Origin: UMGS1649 sp045637095
GTDB taxonomy: Bacteria; Bacillota; Clostridia; TANB77; CAG-465
Length of the DNA stretch: 59,603 bases
Direction of reading: 5' to 3'
NCBI GenBank assembly: GCA_045637095.1
Contig: JAZTYX010000045.1
Span: forward strand, 1 to 59,603
Below the pieces are notes generated by a model. The model was not told the DNA's origin. It ran no database searches and worked only from the letters and a program-made list of their open reading frames with translations. Made by a program: the position numbers and the translations under genes. Positions 17,097 to 25,783 of this stretch are shown in pieces; positions within the stretch are counted from its first letter, which is position 1; every line of letters begins with the position of its first letter.

Positions 17097-18488
17097 ATGA
17101 TAATTGTACTAACAGGAATAGTAATACCTATAATTCTATTAGTAGCAATGCTAGTTGGCACTTTAATAATATCGCCAGCGGTAATAGCAGAAAATATAGG
17201 TCAAATCTATCAAGCGTTAATAGCAATAACAATAATTCCAGTTGTTGTAATACTTAGTAGAGCAACAAAAGGTTATGTATTTACGAAAAATGTTAAGCTA
17301 AGAAATGCAAGAGAAGAGTTTGAAAAGATTTATGATAAACTATTAGAAATAGATAATCAAGATTTACACAGATTAAAGAAAATAGCAAATATTTTTACGG
17401 TTGTAGACATTGCTTTGGCATCAATGATGGTACTAGGAATAGTATTTGTAAAAATACCTGGTTATGCTATATCTGAAACGGTAGATGGAATAGTTAAGTT
17501 TATAGCGATGTTGTCACCATTCTTATTAGCAGGGATGATATTCCTAGGCGTTAAACATAGAAGAATATATAAAAAGACATATAAAGAACAAGTTATAACC
17601 AAGTTTGTAAAACTTGTAGATGAGAATTTAAGATACAGCTTATACGGCAGAGTCGGTGATGATATGAAAAACAAATATCTAGTATCAGACTTTGAGAAGA
17701 AAGCGTTCAATAGATTTTCTTCAGAAGACTATGTTGATGGTAAAATAGATGGGAAAATATATGCTGAAATTGCAGAACTAGATGTAGATTATGCATTCAA
17801 AAAGAAAAAACGTAAGTTTAGAGAAGATTTGTTTAGAGGTATGTTTGCGGTAATTAGATCGGAAAAAGATTTAAGTGCATGGGTAAAGGTAACAAAGAAT
17901 AAATTCAAATTCTTTATGTCTAGAAATAAACTAGAGACGGATGATACACTTTTTGAAAAGATATTTGATGTATATACAGATAATAGATCGGTTGCGCATC
18001 AAATAATGCAAAAAGAAATGAGAGAAATCTTAATGAGATTCTATGTAGAATATGATTTAAGATTTGAAGTAATGTTTAAGGAAAATATAATATTCATGAG
18101 ATTCTTTACTCCGTCTATGTTTGAACCAAAATTATTTGGTAATTCAATAGATAAAAAGCTATTATTTACATATTTTAATATAATTAAATTTATAAGCGAA
18201 GTAACTAATCAAATAGAAAAAGAATCAAAAGATAAAGAGGAAGTAGAAACACCTAAAAAAGAGGAAAAGTTTGAGCCTGTAAAAGGTATACCACCGCCAG
18301 TTAAGAAAGCGCAAGTAGTAGAAGAAAAGAAGGAAGAAACACCTGGCGAGAAGACTGAAACAAACGAAGTTAAAGAAGGTGTAAAACTTGAAAATTTAGA
18401 ACCAATTCCGACAGCTACAATTAATTATGATGATTTTAATCCAGTAAAAGAAACAAAGAAAAGGAACTCTAAACAAACAACGATATAA
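17097..18488 (+). CDS. DUF3137 membrane protein with charged C-terminal tail, paralogue 4
   Basis: 463 aa. Four hydrophobic segments (about 2-25, 38-55, 98-120, 132-152) and a DUF3137 domain: FSSEDYVDGKIDGK, AEIAELDVDYA, DLFRGMFAVIRSEKDL, LFEKIFDVYTDNRSV and FTPSMFEPKLFG. Residues about 378-463 form a Lys/Glu/Pro-rich tail absent from the other copies, probably a disordered docking arm in the cytoplasm. AGGAGG ribosome site; a terminator hairpin follows. Confidence 0.85.
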   Translation: MIIVLTGIVIPIILLVAMLVGTLIISPAVIAENIGQIYQALIAITIIPVVVILSRATKGYVFTKNVKLRNAREEFEKIYDKLLEIDNQDLHRLKKIANIFTVVDIALASMMVLGIVFVKIPGYAISETVDGIVKFIAMLSPFLLAGMIFLGVKHRRIYKKTYKEQVITKFVKLVDENLRYSLYGRVGDDMKNKYLVSDFEKKAFNRFSSEDYVDGKIDGKIYAEIAELDVDYAFKKKKRKFREDLFRGMFAVIRSEKDLSAWVKVTKNKFKFFMSRNKLETDDTLFEKIFDVYTDNRSVAHQIMQKEMREILMRFYVEYDLRFEVMFKENIIFMRFFTPSMFEPKLFGNSIDKKLLFTYFNIIKFISEVTNQIEKESKDKEEVETPKKEEKFEPVKGIPPPVKKAQVVEEKKEETPGEKTETNEVKEGVKLENLEPIPTATINYDDFNPVKETKKRNSKQTTI

Positions 18489-18504
18489 GATAAAAAGAAT
18501 ATGT

Positions 18505-18540
18505 AAAAAAATGAACACATAAAATGTGTTCATTTTTTGT
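18505..18540. terminator. Bidirectional terminator between DUF3137 and slipin genes
   Basis: ATGAACACAT/ATGTGTTCAT stem extended by A6/T6, with a 3-nt loop. Confidence 0.85.
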
Positions 18541-18547
18541 TTAGCTA

Positions 18548-19294
18548 TTATTTTTTGCCTTGTCCATGTCCACGCATTGCGTCTAAGCATTCTATTGGAA
18601 GAGCAAATATTACTGTGTTAGATTGATCACTACTTAAGTCGTTTAATGTAGATAAAGTTCTTAAGTGTAATGCGCCTGGAGTAGCTCCCATTATATTTGC
18701 AGCCATTGCAAGGTTAGTTGCAGCTTCAACTTCACCAGAAGCTTTAGTTATAACAGATTGTTTTTCTCTTTCTGCTTCGGCAACTTTAGCCATAACTCTC
18801 TTCATTTCTTCTGGAAGAGCAACGTCTTTTAATTCAACGTTTTCAACTTTTATTCCCCAAGGATCAGTTGCTGCGTCAACTATTTTACATATTTCTTGGC
18901 TAAGTTTTTCTCTTTCTGTTAATAATTCATCAAGAGATACAGAACCAACTATATTTCTCATTGTAGTTTGAGCAAGTTGTGCAACTGCATAGTTGTAGTT
19001 TTGAACAGCAAGTACTGCTTTAGAAGCGTCGAATACATTATAATAAAGAACAGCGTTTATTCTTATAGAAATGTTATCTTTAGTGATTGCTTCTTGTTCT
19101 GGCACGTCTACTGCTTTAGTTCTTACATCTATTTTGCTATAAGAATGTATAACAGGTAGAATTATACGCCAACCTGGACCTAAAACTCTAGAAAACTTAC
19201 CAAATGTAAATAATATACCTCTTTCATATTCGTTTATTTGTCTTATTGAGAATAAAATTATTATACCAATAAGAGCTATAAATCCTAAAAACAT
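18548..19294 (-). CDS. Slipin (SPFH/band 7 membrane protein)
   Basis: 248 aa. One N-terminal hydrophobic hairpin (residues 1-17), then the SPFH domain: RQINEYERGILFTFGKF, GPGWRIILPVI, IDVRTKAVDVPEQEAITKDN, IVGSVSLDELLTEREKLS, WGIKVENVELKDVALPEEM, and an Ala/Glu-rich helix. It is a stomatin/slipin-type scaffold that forms ring-like assemblies on the inner membrane. The usual partner gene nfeD is not adjacent. AGGAGGT ribosome site; its promoter is at 19320-19348. Confidence 0.93.
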   Translation of the reverse strand: MFLGFIALIGIIILFSIRQINEYERGILFTFGKFSRVLGPGWRIILPVIHSYSKIDVRTKAVDVPEQEAITKDNISIRINAVLYYNVFDASKAVLAVQNYNYAVAQLAQTTMRNIVGSVSLDELLTEREKLSQEICKIVDAATDPWGIKVENVELKDVALPEEMKRVMAKVAEAEREKQSVITKASGEVEAATNLAMAANIMGATPGALHLRTLSTLNDLSSDQSNTVIFALPIECLDAMRGHGQGKK

Positions 19295-19319
19295 ATTAAT
19301 ACCTCCTATATATACTCAC

Positions 19320-19348
19320 ATTATATTATATGTAAAAAATAAAGTAAA
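19320..19348 (-). promoter_or_regulatory. Slipin promoter
   Basis: Minus strand TTTACT, 17 bp, TATAAT. Confidence 0.6.
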
Positions 19349-19367
19349 TAGATTTATAAAAAATAGA

Positions 19368-19396
19368 TTGTATATATAGTAGTCGTATGGTATAAT
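19368..19396 (+). promoter_or_regulatory. Promoter of the zinc-ribbon gene
   Basis: TTGTAT, 17 bp, TATAAT with TGG just before the -10 (extended -10). Confidence 0.6.
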
Positions 19397-19443
19397 TCAC
19401 AAAGCAAAATAGCAAAAAACTAAATTTAATAATGAGGTGGCAT

Positions 19444-19845
19444 ATGAACAAAAAACAATTTACACAGTATGTAGAAAATGAGATGGATGGTCTTACTGAT
19501 GAGCAAAAGATTGCTTTGCTTCGGAAAATGGAAGGCAATTGGATTCCGACATTGCTTAAAAAGTATCATAAGAAACTTGGATATTATGTAGAACCGAAAG
19601 AAAGAGATGCGTATGTTCTTTGCGAAAAGTGCAAGAAGTACTATTCGAAACAAAAAGTAAAGAGTGAGTATGTAAATGAAACTAGGACAGAAACGACATT
19701 TACAGACGCGGGTTATGGAGATGACGACATGATTGGTGATGTAAGGTATTTTGTAGAATACAAAACATGCCCAAGATGTGGTCATAAGCAAGAAATCAGT
19801 AAACTTTATATGGAAACAAAAAACGAAAGAAGAGCAAGAGGATAA
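19444..19845 (+). CDS. Small zinc-ribbon protein of unknown function
   Basis: 133 aa from the ATG at 19444 with GAGGTGG upstream; the ATG at 19432 overlaps that site and is unlikely. Two CxxC pairs (VLCEKCKKYY and KTCPRCGHKQ) about 55 residues apart should bind one zinc. The N-terminal 40 residues are helical and basic. Codon use is richer in G+C than the flanks, suggesting acquisition. It stands alone between its own promoter and a terminator. I do not recognise the family. Confidence 0.65.
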   Translation: MNKKQFTQYVENEMDGLTDEQKIALLRKMEGNWIPTLLKKYHKKLGYYVEPKERDAYVLCEKCKKYYSKQKVKSEYVNETRTETTFTDAGYGDDDMIGDVRYFVEYKTCPRCGHKQEISKLYMETKNERRARG

Positions 19846-19872
19846 AAAGGAGTGCAAAAGCACTCCTTTTTA
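19844..19872 (+). terminator. Terminator of the zinc-ribbon gene
   Basis: A 12-bp perfect stem (AAAAAGGAGTGC and complement) with an AAAA loop and T-run. Confidence 0.9.
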
Positions 19873-19929
19873 TAATGTAAACTTTATATATAAAAAATAA
19901 CCGTACAGATTAATCTGTACGGTATATTT

Positions 19930-20005
19930 TGGAGCTGAAGGTCAGAATTGAACTGACGACCTGCTGATTACAAGTCAGCTGCTCTACCAGCTGAGCTACT
20001 CCAGC
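19930..20005 (-). tRNA. tRNA-Thr (TGT)
   Basis: 76 nt including an encoded CCA. The acceptor stem GCTGGAG/CTTCAGC has one G-U pair; the anticodon loop CTTGTAA gives TGT. Last of three tRNAs in a minus-strand array. Confidence 0.97.
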
Positions 20006-20011
20006 TTACAG

Positions 20012-20086
20012 TGGTGACCCGTAGGAGAGTCGAACTCCTCACTCCGCCGTGAAAGGGCGATGTCTTAACCGATTGACCAACGGGCC
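20012..20086 (-). tRNA. tRNA-Glu (TTC)
   Basis: 75 nt with encoded CCA. Acceptor GGCCCGT/ACGGGTC; anticodon loop CTTTCAC gives TTC. Confidence 0.97.
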
Positions 20087-20089
20087 ATG

Positions 20090-20165
20090 TGGTGAGCTAT
20101 CCGCGATTCGAACGCGGGACAACTTGATTAAAAGTCAAGTGCTCTGCCAACTGAGCTAATAGCCC
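20090..20165 (-). tRNA. tRNA-Lys (TTT)
   Basis: 76 nt with encoded CCA. Acceptor GGGCTAT/ATAGCTC; anticodon loop CTTTTAA gives TTT. First gene of the array, only 3 bp from tRNA-Glu. Confidence 0.97.
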
Positions 20166-20183
20166 ACTAAACACTGCTCTATT

Positions 20184-20212
20184 AGTTTACAATATTTTTA
20201 TTCAAATGTCAA
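20184..20212 (-). promoter_or_regulatory. Promoter of the tRNA array
   Basis: Minus strand TTGACA, 17 bp, TAAACT, about 20 bp before tRNA-Lys. Confidence 0.6.
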
Positions 20213-20275
20213 CATTTTATGTTAAATTTATTAAAAAATTTAAATCTGGTTATTTTACATATAATTACAGGGGGA

Positions 20276-20302
20276 TGTCGAATAAATTCTAGTTTTGTCA
20301 AA
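20276..20302 (+). promoter_or_regulatory. Spo0A-box-like element upstream of the T4SS-like operon
   Basis: A perfect TGTCGAA at 20276-20282 and a one-mismatch copy TGTCAAA at 20296-20302, exactly 20 bp apart (two helical turns). The second ends 4 bp before the -35 hexamer. TGTCGAA is the established 0A-box of Spo0A; binding here is inferred. Confidence 0.5.
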
Positions 20303-20306
20303 AGTG

Positions 20307-20335
20307 TTGCGTTGCTAGTAAAAAGTCTATATATT
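20307..20335 (+). promoter_or_regulatory. Promoter of the T4SS-like operon
   Basis: TTGCGT, 17 bp, TATATT. Expected transcription start is near 20342, right at the GGGTGAT ribosome site, so the leader would be very short. The poor hexamers fit an activated promoter. Confidence 0.5.
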
Positions 20336-20351
20336 TTAATCGGGTGATAGC

Positions 20352-22154
20352 TTGTTAAGTTGGTATTTAACTATATCTTTAATTGTATTTATTATAGTAG
20401 ATTATTTAGCAATATATGATTTTTTAGATTCTAAAATCTTGTATACATCTAGTGGAAGTAAAATAAATTATGAAAAGAAAAATATTAACAAAGATTTCTT
20501 TAAGGAATTAATTAGTTTTAATTATATAGATTTATTAATATTATTTTGTATTGTTTTAATTTTTTATCTTATTCTGTTTGGAATATCTACATATATCTTT
20601 AGTATAAATCCACTAAATTTGAATGTCGGGTGTAAAGTTATTAATTTAACTGCGTTGTTTTCAGAGAAACTTAAAATACTTAAGAATATGTATAATTTGA
20701 CTGCTTTCTTTTTTTCTTGTGTACTAATCTGGAAATTCAAAATAAGAATATTAACTGTCGTTAAGCGAAATATAAAAGAGATGTTAATCAATGAAAAAGA
20801 TGATGCTTGCAATAAAGATATCATATATGACATAGCATATGACGAAAATGATGAGTGCATAAGTATATTAGAAGATGCGTTATACCAAAATGTATTAATT
20901 ACTGGAAGCATCGGTAGTGGAAAAACAAGCGGGGCTGTTTCGAGATTAGTTTATCCTTTATTAAAGAGTGGAAAGGGTGGATTAATACTAGATGTAAAAG
21001 GTAACTTTGTGGATAGAGTAGAAGAAATGTGCAAAAGATGTGGTAGAATAAGTGATCTTAAGGTAATATCTAAAACGTCTAATGTATATTTTGAAATATT
21101 AAGTAATGATGTAAGTTCATTAGAATTAGCTAGTCGTATAAAACAAATATTAGAATTACTGTCTACGAATAATAATAGTGATTCATATTGGTTAGATAAG
21201 GTAGAGAATTTTCTCTTAAACATATTTGTTTTAATGAAGTATTTGGACAAGTTTAGTATGTTGGAATTGCATAGGCTTGTTACTGAAGAAAAATATTTGC
21301 AGACTTGTTTGGGTGTTATAAAAGAAAGGGTTGTTAAAACGCCACCAGATGACAAATTAGCCTTCGAAATATCGAATATGATTAATTTCATTACAAAGGA
21401 ATTTGAATTGTTAGATTCGAGAGTAAAGGGTATTATTAAATCTGAAATAACAAGATTTACTATACCGCTTGTTACAGAATATGATGTATATAATCAATTT
21501 TGTAAAAAAGGAGTAAAAGAACAAATCGTTTTTGATGAAAAAAGTATAGTTGTATTAAGTGTACCAATTGGAGAAAATAGGACACTTTCTAAAATTTTAG
21601 CTATAATATTAAAATTAGAATTCCAAAAATTTGTTTTATCTAATATTTCTAATCCAAAATCTGTATTTTTTATAGCTGATGAGTTCCAGGAATTTTGTAA
21701 TGCGGCGGATAGTAATTTTTTGTCTTTATCTAGAGAAGCTAAATGTATAAATATAATAAGCACACAGAGTTATTCTTCATTAAAATCTACATTAAAAAAT
21801 GAAGAGAATACAAGAGTAATAATACAGAATCTTGTAAATAAAATATGGTTTAGGAATGATGATGTATATACAGTTTCAGAGGCCATAAAACAGCTAGGAA
21901 AAATCAATATAGTTAGAGAAAATAAAAGTGTAAGCGAATCATCAACAGAAAGTAAAAAATATATGTTTAGGGATGGCTTTAGGAATGCTAAAAGTAGTAT
22001 ATCTAAAACATTAAATTATGTAGAAACAAAAGAAAATGAATATGATGAAAACTTCTTTACGAGAGAATTGAAAACTTTTGAAGCATTAGTACTGCTTATG
22101 GGTAAAGAGGGAATGAATGAACCGAAGAGAGTTATGTTTAAGAGGTGGAATTAA
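20352..22154 (+). CDS. VirD4/TraG-like coupling-protein ATPase
   Basis: 600 aa starting at TTG after GGGTGAT. Three hydrophobic segments lie in the first 125 residues. The Walker A GSIGSGKTS is at about 184-192, then LILDVKGNF, and Walker B VFFIADEFQEF at about 437-446 followed by LSREAKCINIISTQSYSSL, the layout of VirD4/TraG coupling ATPases. In conjugation these feed DNA or protein into the type IV secretion channel. Here it heads a four-gene operon with VirB2-, VirB6- and PrgI-like genes but no relaxase and no VirB4. Likely a dedicated protein exporter or a relict; the substrate is unknown. Confidence 0.8.
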   Translation: MLSWYLTISLIVFIIVDYLAIYDFLDSKILYTSSGSKINYEKKNINKDFFKELISFNYIDLLILFCIVLIFYLILFGISTYIFSINPLNLNVGCKVINLTALFSEKLKILKNMYNLTAFFFSCVLIWKFKIRILTVVKRNIKEMLINEKDDACNKDIIYDIAYDENDECISILEDALYQNVLITGSIGSGKTSGAVSRLVYPLLKSGKGGLILDVKGNFVDRVEEMCKRCGRISDLKVISKTSNVYFEILSNDVSSLELASRIKQILELLSTNNNSDSYWLDKVENFLLNIFVLMKYLDKFSMLELHRLVTEEKYLQTCLGVIKERVVKTPPDDKLAFEISNMINFITKEFELLDSRVKGIIKSEITRFTIPLVTEYDVYNQFCKKGVKEQIVFDEKSIVVLSVPIGENRTLSKILAIILKLEFQKFVLSNISNPKSVFFIADEFQEFCNAADSNFLSLSREAKCINIISTQSYSSLKSTLKNEENTRVIIQNLVNKIWFRNDDVYTVSEAIKQLGKINIVRENKSVSESSTESKKYMFRDGFRNAKSSISKTLNYVETKENEYDENFFTRELKTFEALVLLMGKEGMNEPKRVMFKRWN

Positions 22155-22481
22155 ATGAAAAAACATATAAAAATATTAGTTGTAATTATGATGGTGATAG
22201 CCATGATAATCAATATTGCTAATGTATATGCAGCGGCGAGTACTCCTACATTAATAAATAAACTTAATACTGCATTGAAAAAGATATTAACGTATTTAGA
22301 AAAATTAGCGACTCCAGCAGCAGGTGTTGCGATAGCTACAGGAGTGATGATACGCAAACTTAGTTTTGGCGATGAGGAAAAATTGATCCTTGGAAAAAGG
22401 ACTATAATAAACGCTATAATAGGCTATTTAACAATACAGTTAATAGATTTAATAATTAAATTTATTGAGGAAATTGTATAA
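22155..22481 (+). CDS. VirB2/TrbC-like small membrane protein (pilin-like)
   Basis: 108 aa, starting at the base after the upstream stop. A signal peptide (KKHIKILVVIMMVIAMIIN, cleavage probably after VYAAA) is followed by an amphipathic helix and two hydrophobic segments (ATPAAGVAIATGVMIRKL and IINAIIGYLTIQLIDLIIKF). Length, signal and the two-helix hairpin fit VirB2/TrbC pilins. Assignment rests on architecture and position between VirD4- and VirB6-like genes, not on a motif. Confidence 0.6.
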   Translation: MKKHIKILVVIMMVIAMIINIANVYAAASTPTLINKLNTALKKILTYLEKLATPAAGVAIATGVMIRKLSFGDEEKLILGKRTIINAIIGYLTIQLIDLIIKFIEEIV

Positions 22482-23308
22482 TGGGAGAGAATGTACTAAA
22501 CAATCTTAACCTTCTTCTAGAAAAGTTTTTTGGCACGGTAGAGTCTGAAGTGTTTGTGATTTTAGATAGATTATATAAAATTACACCAGACATATTAAAA
22601 GAAGAGCCATTAAAGAGATTTCAAACAAAAGATATTAATTCAAATATACTTTTAATTCTAATAAGTGTTTCAATTTTGTTTATAGTTTTTTATTTAGTTA
22701 CATATATGATATCAATGTATAATGGTTCTAAACAGGAGAATGTATTTAAGTTTGTTTTTAAGTTATCTGTATTTTTAATTCTTAGTTCATCAAGTATGTA
22801 TATAGTAGAAACTGCATTAGATATAAATAACATGCTTACGGATGTTATTTTAAGTATGGGAAAAGAACTCTCAAAAAATGAAATATCTTTCGAAAGTCTT
22901 AAAGAGTGTATAACAGATGTAGAAAAACAGATGTCCAATGATGCAGTGTCTATAGATGGTATTATTAAAGGTGTAGTCTCTTTGGGTGCATCGTCAATAT
23001 TAATAACTCTTGCAATTAGGTACGTAACAATTTTTATTTTAATATTATTAAGTCCTATCGCAATTATGTTTGCGGCATCTAATAACACTTATTCATTATT
23101 CTTCACATGGGTTAAAACATTTTTAATAAATATTCTTACGCAAAATATAATAGCGGTTATATTAATAATTCCGATTTCCTTCAAAAATACAGATGAATTG
23201 ATGTATAAAATAGTGTTAGTTGGAAGCATATATTTGCTTTATAAAATAAATACATTTACGAGAGAATTAATAAATATATCTGGAGGCGTAAATGGACGAA
23301 AAAGTTAA
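22481..23308 (+). CDS. VirB6/TrbL-like polytopic membrane protein
   Basis: 275 aa overlapping the upstream stop by one base. It has about six hydrophobic segments (near residues 50-70, 88-105, 165-190, 190-205, 215-240, 243-260) and no soluble enzymatic motif. Segment spacing and gene order match the VirB6/TrbL inner-membrane channel component of Gram-positive T4SSs. It overlaps the next gene by 17 bases. Confidence 0.6.
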   Translation: MGENVLNNLNLLLEKFFGTVESEVFVILDRLYKITPDILKEEPLKRFQTKDINSNILLILISVSILFIVFYLVTYMISMYNGSKQENVFKFVFKLSVFLILSSSSMYIVETALDINNMLTDVILSMGKELSKNEISFESLKECITDVEKQMSNDAVSIDGIIKGVVSLGASSILITLAIRYVTIFILILLSPIAIMFAASNNTYSLFFTWVKTFLINILTQNIIAVILIIPISFKNTDELMYKIVLVGSIYLLYKINTFTRELINISGGVNGRKS

Positions 23309-23603
23309 GGTGTATAGCGGACTAAAAAGGAAGAATAGATTCCTTGGTATTATAGATTATAAAACATTAGTAATACTTCTAGGATACATGTGGATTGTGT
23401 GGAAAATAAGCGAAAAAATATTTAGCGGTTTAGTATATAGAGGATATTTTTGTGTATTTTTAAACACACCTGTAATAGGCCTTGTTTATGCTAACAGAAA
23501 TGAAGAAGACATATCACATATAATATATGTAATAATTAAATTTATTGTCTCACCTAAGTTGTATGTATGCAAACTTAACCATAAAAAATATTGGCGAAAA
23601 TAA
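23292..23603 (+). CDS. PrgI/VirB3-like small membrane protein
   Basis: 103 aa. A short basic N-terminus (VKVYSGLKRKNRFLGI) precedes hydrophobic segments at about 22-40 and 48-62, then a basic tail ending YVCKLNHKKYWRK. This fits PrgI/VirB3-like proteins, which in conjugative elements stand directly before the VirB4 ATPase gene. Here that gene is missing: the next gene is the DnaD-like primosomal gene with its own promoter. Weak similarity, position-based call. Confidence 0.5.
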   Translation: MDEKVKVYSGLKRKNRFLGIIDYKTLVILLGYMWIVWKISEKIFSGLVYRGYFCVFLNTPVIGLVYANRNEEDISHIIYVIIKFIVSPKLYVCKLNHKKYWRK

Positions 23604-23606
23604 TTG

Positions 23607-23635
23607 TTGTAAATTATAAAATATAATGGTATAAT
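23607..23635 (+). promoter_or_regulatory. Promoter of the dnaD-like/dnaC-like pair
   Basis: TTGTAA, 17 bp, TATAAT with TGG before the -10. Confidence 0.65.
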
Positions 23636-23660
23636 TGCACCATAAAGGAGAGTGAGTCAT

Positions 23661-24629
23661 ATGAAATTTGTAGAAAAGTTAAATAGAGAAGTAATGGATG
23701 TTGAATTACCGGGTATTTTTGTAAATAATTGTATGACATCACTAGACGAACTTAGTTTAAAGTTATACATATATATTAAATTTTTAGCAAAAAACAATAT
23801 GGAATTTGCTAGGGCAGATATAGCTAAAAAACTAGGTGTAAAAGTAGCAGAATTAGAGAAAGCATTTGATACTCTAGAAGCAGAAGAACTAGTAATAAAA
23901 ACAGTTGATGGTTTTGATATTCTAGATGTTAAGGAACAAGAATTAAATAAAATATATATACCTAAATTAGAGCCAAAAGTAACTAAGGTTAAAAGCGATG
24001 TTGAGAAGAAGAGAATTGCTGCAGCAAACGCTATTAATGAAAGCTTCTTCCAAGGTATTATGGCATTATGTTGGTTTGTGGATATAAATACGTTATTTGA
24101 AAAATATGGATTTGAAGAAGAAGTTATGATTGCGTTATTCCACGACTGCGCAGAAAGAAGAGCATTAAATAAGAATTACGTGTTTAAGGTTGCAGAATCA
24201 TGGTATAAGGGTGGAGTAAAGACTTTTGCAGATCTTGAAGATTATTTAAACGAACAAGATAAACTTCAACAAGTGAAGAGAAAAATTAAATCTAAATTAA
24301 GATTAAATAGAGCGTTTACAGAATACGAAGAAATATATATATCAGAATGGATAAATAAATACGGATATACATTTGATGAAATAGATTATGCAATAAAGAA
24401 AACAGTTTCTAAAGGTAATGCGTCTATAGGATATATAAACGGCATTTTAACTAACTGGTATGAAAATGGATATAAGACTTTAGCTGAAATTATAGAAGCA
24501 GAAGGAACTGTGACAAAACAAAAGATAGTAACGGAGACACAAAAAGCCTCTCAAAGTAAAACATTGAAACATAAGAATTACGAACAAGATAAAGCAATAG
24601 ATTGGAATCAATATTACGATAATATGTAG
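23661..24629 (+). CDS. DnaD-like replication initiation/primosome protein
   Basis: 322 aa from the ATG at 23661 (AAGGAG 10 bases upstream; a GTG at 23652 abuts the ribosome site). The N-terminal winged-helix part (LSLKLYIYIKFLAKNN, ADIAKKLGVKVAELEKAFDTLE) is followed by two DnaB_2/DnaD repeats; the second holds the typical ISEWINKYGYTFDEIDYAI and IGYINGILTNWYENG. DnaD helps load the replicative helicase at origins and restart sites. It is co-transcribed with the loader ATPase that follows (8-bp gap). Confidence 0.9.
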   Translation: MKFVEKLNREVMDVELPGIFVNNCMTSLDELSLKLYIYIKFLAKNNMEFARADIAKKLGVKVAELEKAFDTLEAEELVIKTVDGFDILDVKEQELNKIYIPKLEPKVTKVKSDVEKKRIAAANAINESFFQGIMALCWFVDINTLFEKYGFEEEVMIALFHDCAERRALNKNYVFKVAESWYKGGVKTFADLEDYLNEQDKLQQVKRKIKSKLRLNRAFTEYEEIYISEWINKYGYTFDEIDYAIKKTVSKGNASIGYINGILTNWYENGYKTLAEIIEAEGTVTKQKIVTETQKASQSKTLKHKNYEQDKAIDWNQYYDNM

Positions 24630-24637
24630 GAGGAATT

Positions 24638-25651
24638 ATGAATTCATACATATCTAAAGATTTACAAAGAGAATATGATTTAAAAAGACAGCGTGCTATC
24701 AGTGAAGCGGAAACAAGAAAAAATGAATTGTTAGATAGACTTCCTAAGTACGGGGAACTTTTAGTAAAAAAGAATATGATAGCGATAGATATGGCTAAAA
24801 CTATGCTAAAAGGAACAGATATAGATAAGCAAATCGCAGAAGACAACATGAAAATAAAGCTGTTAGAAATAGATAAGCAAATAGATGCGCTGTTTGTTAG
24901 TGCAGGTCTTCCTAAAGATTATTTATATCCAAAATTTGAATGCTCAAAGTGTGAAGATACAGGATTTATAAAGCTTGGAAATAAAGAAAGTAGATGTTCA
25001 TGCTTTACGCAAAAAGTAGTTAATATAACATATAAACAAAACAATATGTTAAGATTAGAAGATGAGAATTTTAATACTTTTGATATAGCATATTTCTCTA
25101 ATAAAGTGGACAAAGAAAAATATCAATCAGACAAATCTCCACTTCAAAATATAGAAGAAATTAAAAAAGTTGCAATGTCTTTTGTAGACAACATGACTAA
25201 TCCATGTCAAAAGAATTTGCTGTTTACAGGAAGAGCAGGGACTGGAAAAACATTTATGAGTAGTGCTATAGCTCATAGTGCGGTTAATAAAGGATACTCT
25301 GTACTATATCAAACAGCACCACTTTTAATGGATATGATTATAGAAGCTAAGTTCGGTGGATATAAGGATGAAACTAAAAAAGAACAATATAATAGAGTGT
25401 TTGATGTGGATTTATTAATAATAGATGATTTGGGAACAGAAAATTTAAGTAATAGTAAATTTACAGAGTTGTTTAATATAATTAACACACGCTTACTAAA
25501 GGATAAGAAAACAATAATATCTACAAATTTAACACTTCAAGATTTGGCAGTACAATATGATGATAGGGTAATGTCAAGACTTATAGGTAATTATACAATC
25601 TGTAGGTTTTTTGGTGAAGATATTAGACTTAAAAAGAAAAGAATGTGCTAA
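24638..25651 (+). CDS. DnaC/DnaI-like helicase-loader ATPase
   Basis: 337 aa. The N-terminal helical region is followed by a zinc motif (CSKCEDTGFI then CSCF), as in DnaI. The AAA+ domain has Walker A GRAGTGKTF, Walker B VDLLIIDDLGTE and sensor-like NTRLLKDKKTIISTNL, with an arginine-finger segment DDRVMSRLIGNY. It loads DnaB helicase onto DNA. AGGAGG ribosome site. It is the partner of the DnaD-like gene and ends with a terminator. Confidence 0.92.
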   Translation: MNSYISKDLQREYDLKRQRAISEAETRKNELLDRLPKYGELLVKKNMIAIDMAKTMLKGTDIDKQIAEDNMKIKLLEIDKQIDALFVSAGLPKDYLYPKFECSKCEDTGFIKLGNKESRCSCFTQKVVNITYKQNNMLRLEDENFNTFDIAYFSNKVDKEKYQSDKSPLQNIEEIKKVAMSFVDNMTNPCQKNLLFTGRAGTGKTFMSSAIAHSAVNKGYSVLYQTAPLLMDMIIEAKFGGYKDETKKEQYNRVFDVDLLIIDDLGTENLSNSKFTELFNIINTRLLKDKKTIISTNLTLQDLAVQYDDRVMSRLIGNYTICRFFGEDIRLKKKRMC

Positions 25652-25688
25652 TATAAATAATAAATATAATAAACAATAAATAATAAAA

Positions 25689-25716
25689 AATAACAACCAC
25701 AAGGTTGTTATTTTTT
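25689..25716. terminator. Terminator after the helicase loader
   Basis: AATAACAACC/GGTTGTTATT stem with an ACAA loop and T-run. Confidence 0.85.
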
Positions 25717-25783
25717 ATTTGTTTAATTTTGCCTTAAATTTATTATTATTATATAAAATTATTGCTTTTGTGATAGTTTTATA

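Noticed and set aside
20275..20292. Five-codon ORF (ATG TCG AAT AAA TTC TAG) upstream of the VirD4-like gene
   Set aside because: The preceding G-run abuts the ATG, and the sequence lies upstream of the predicted promoter; it is better explained as the TGTCGAA element.
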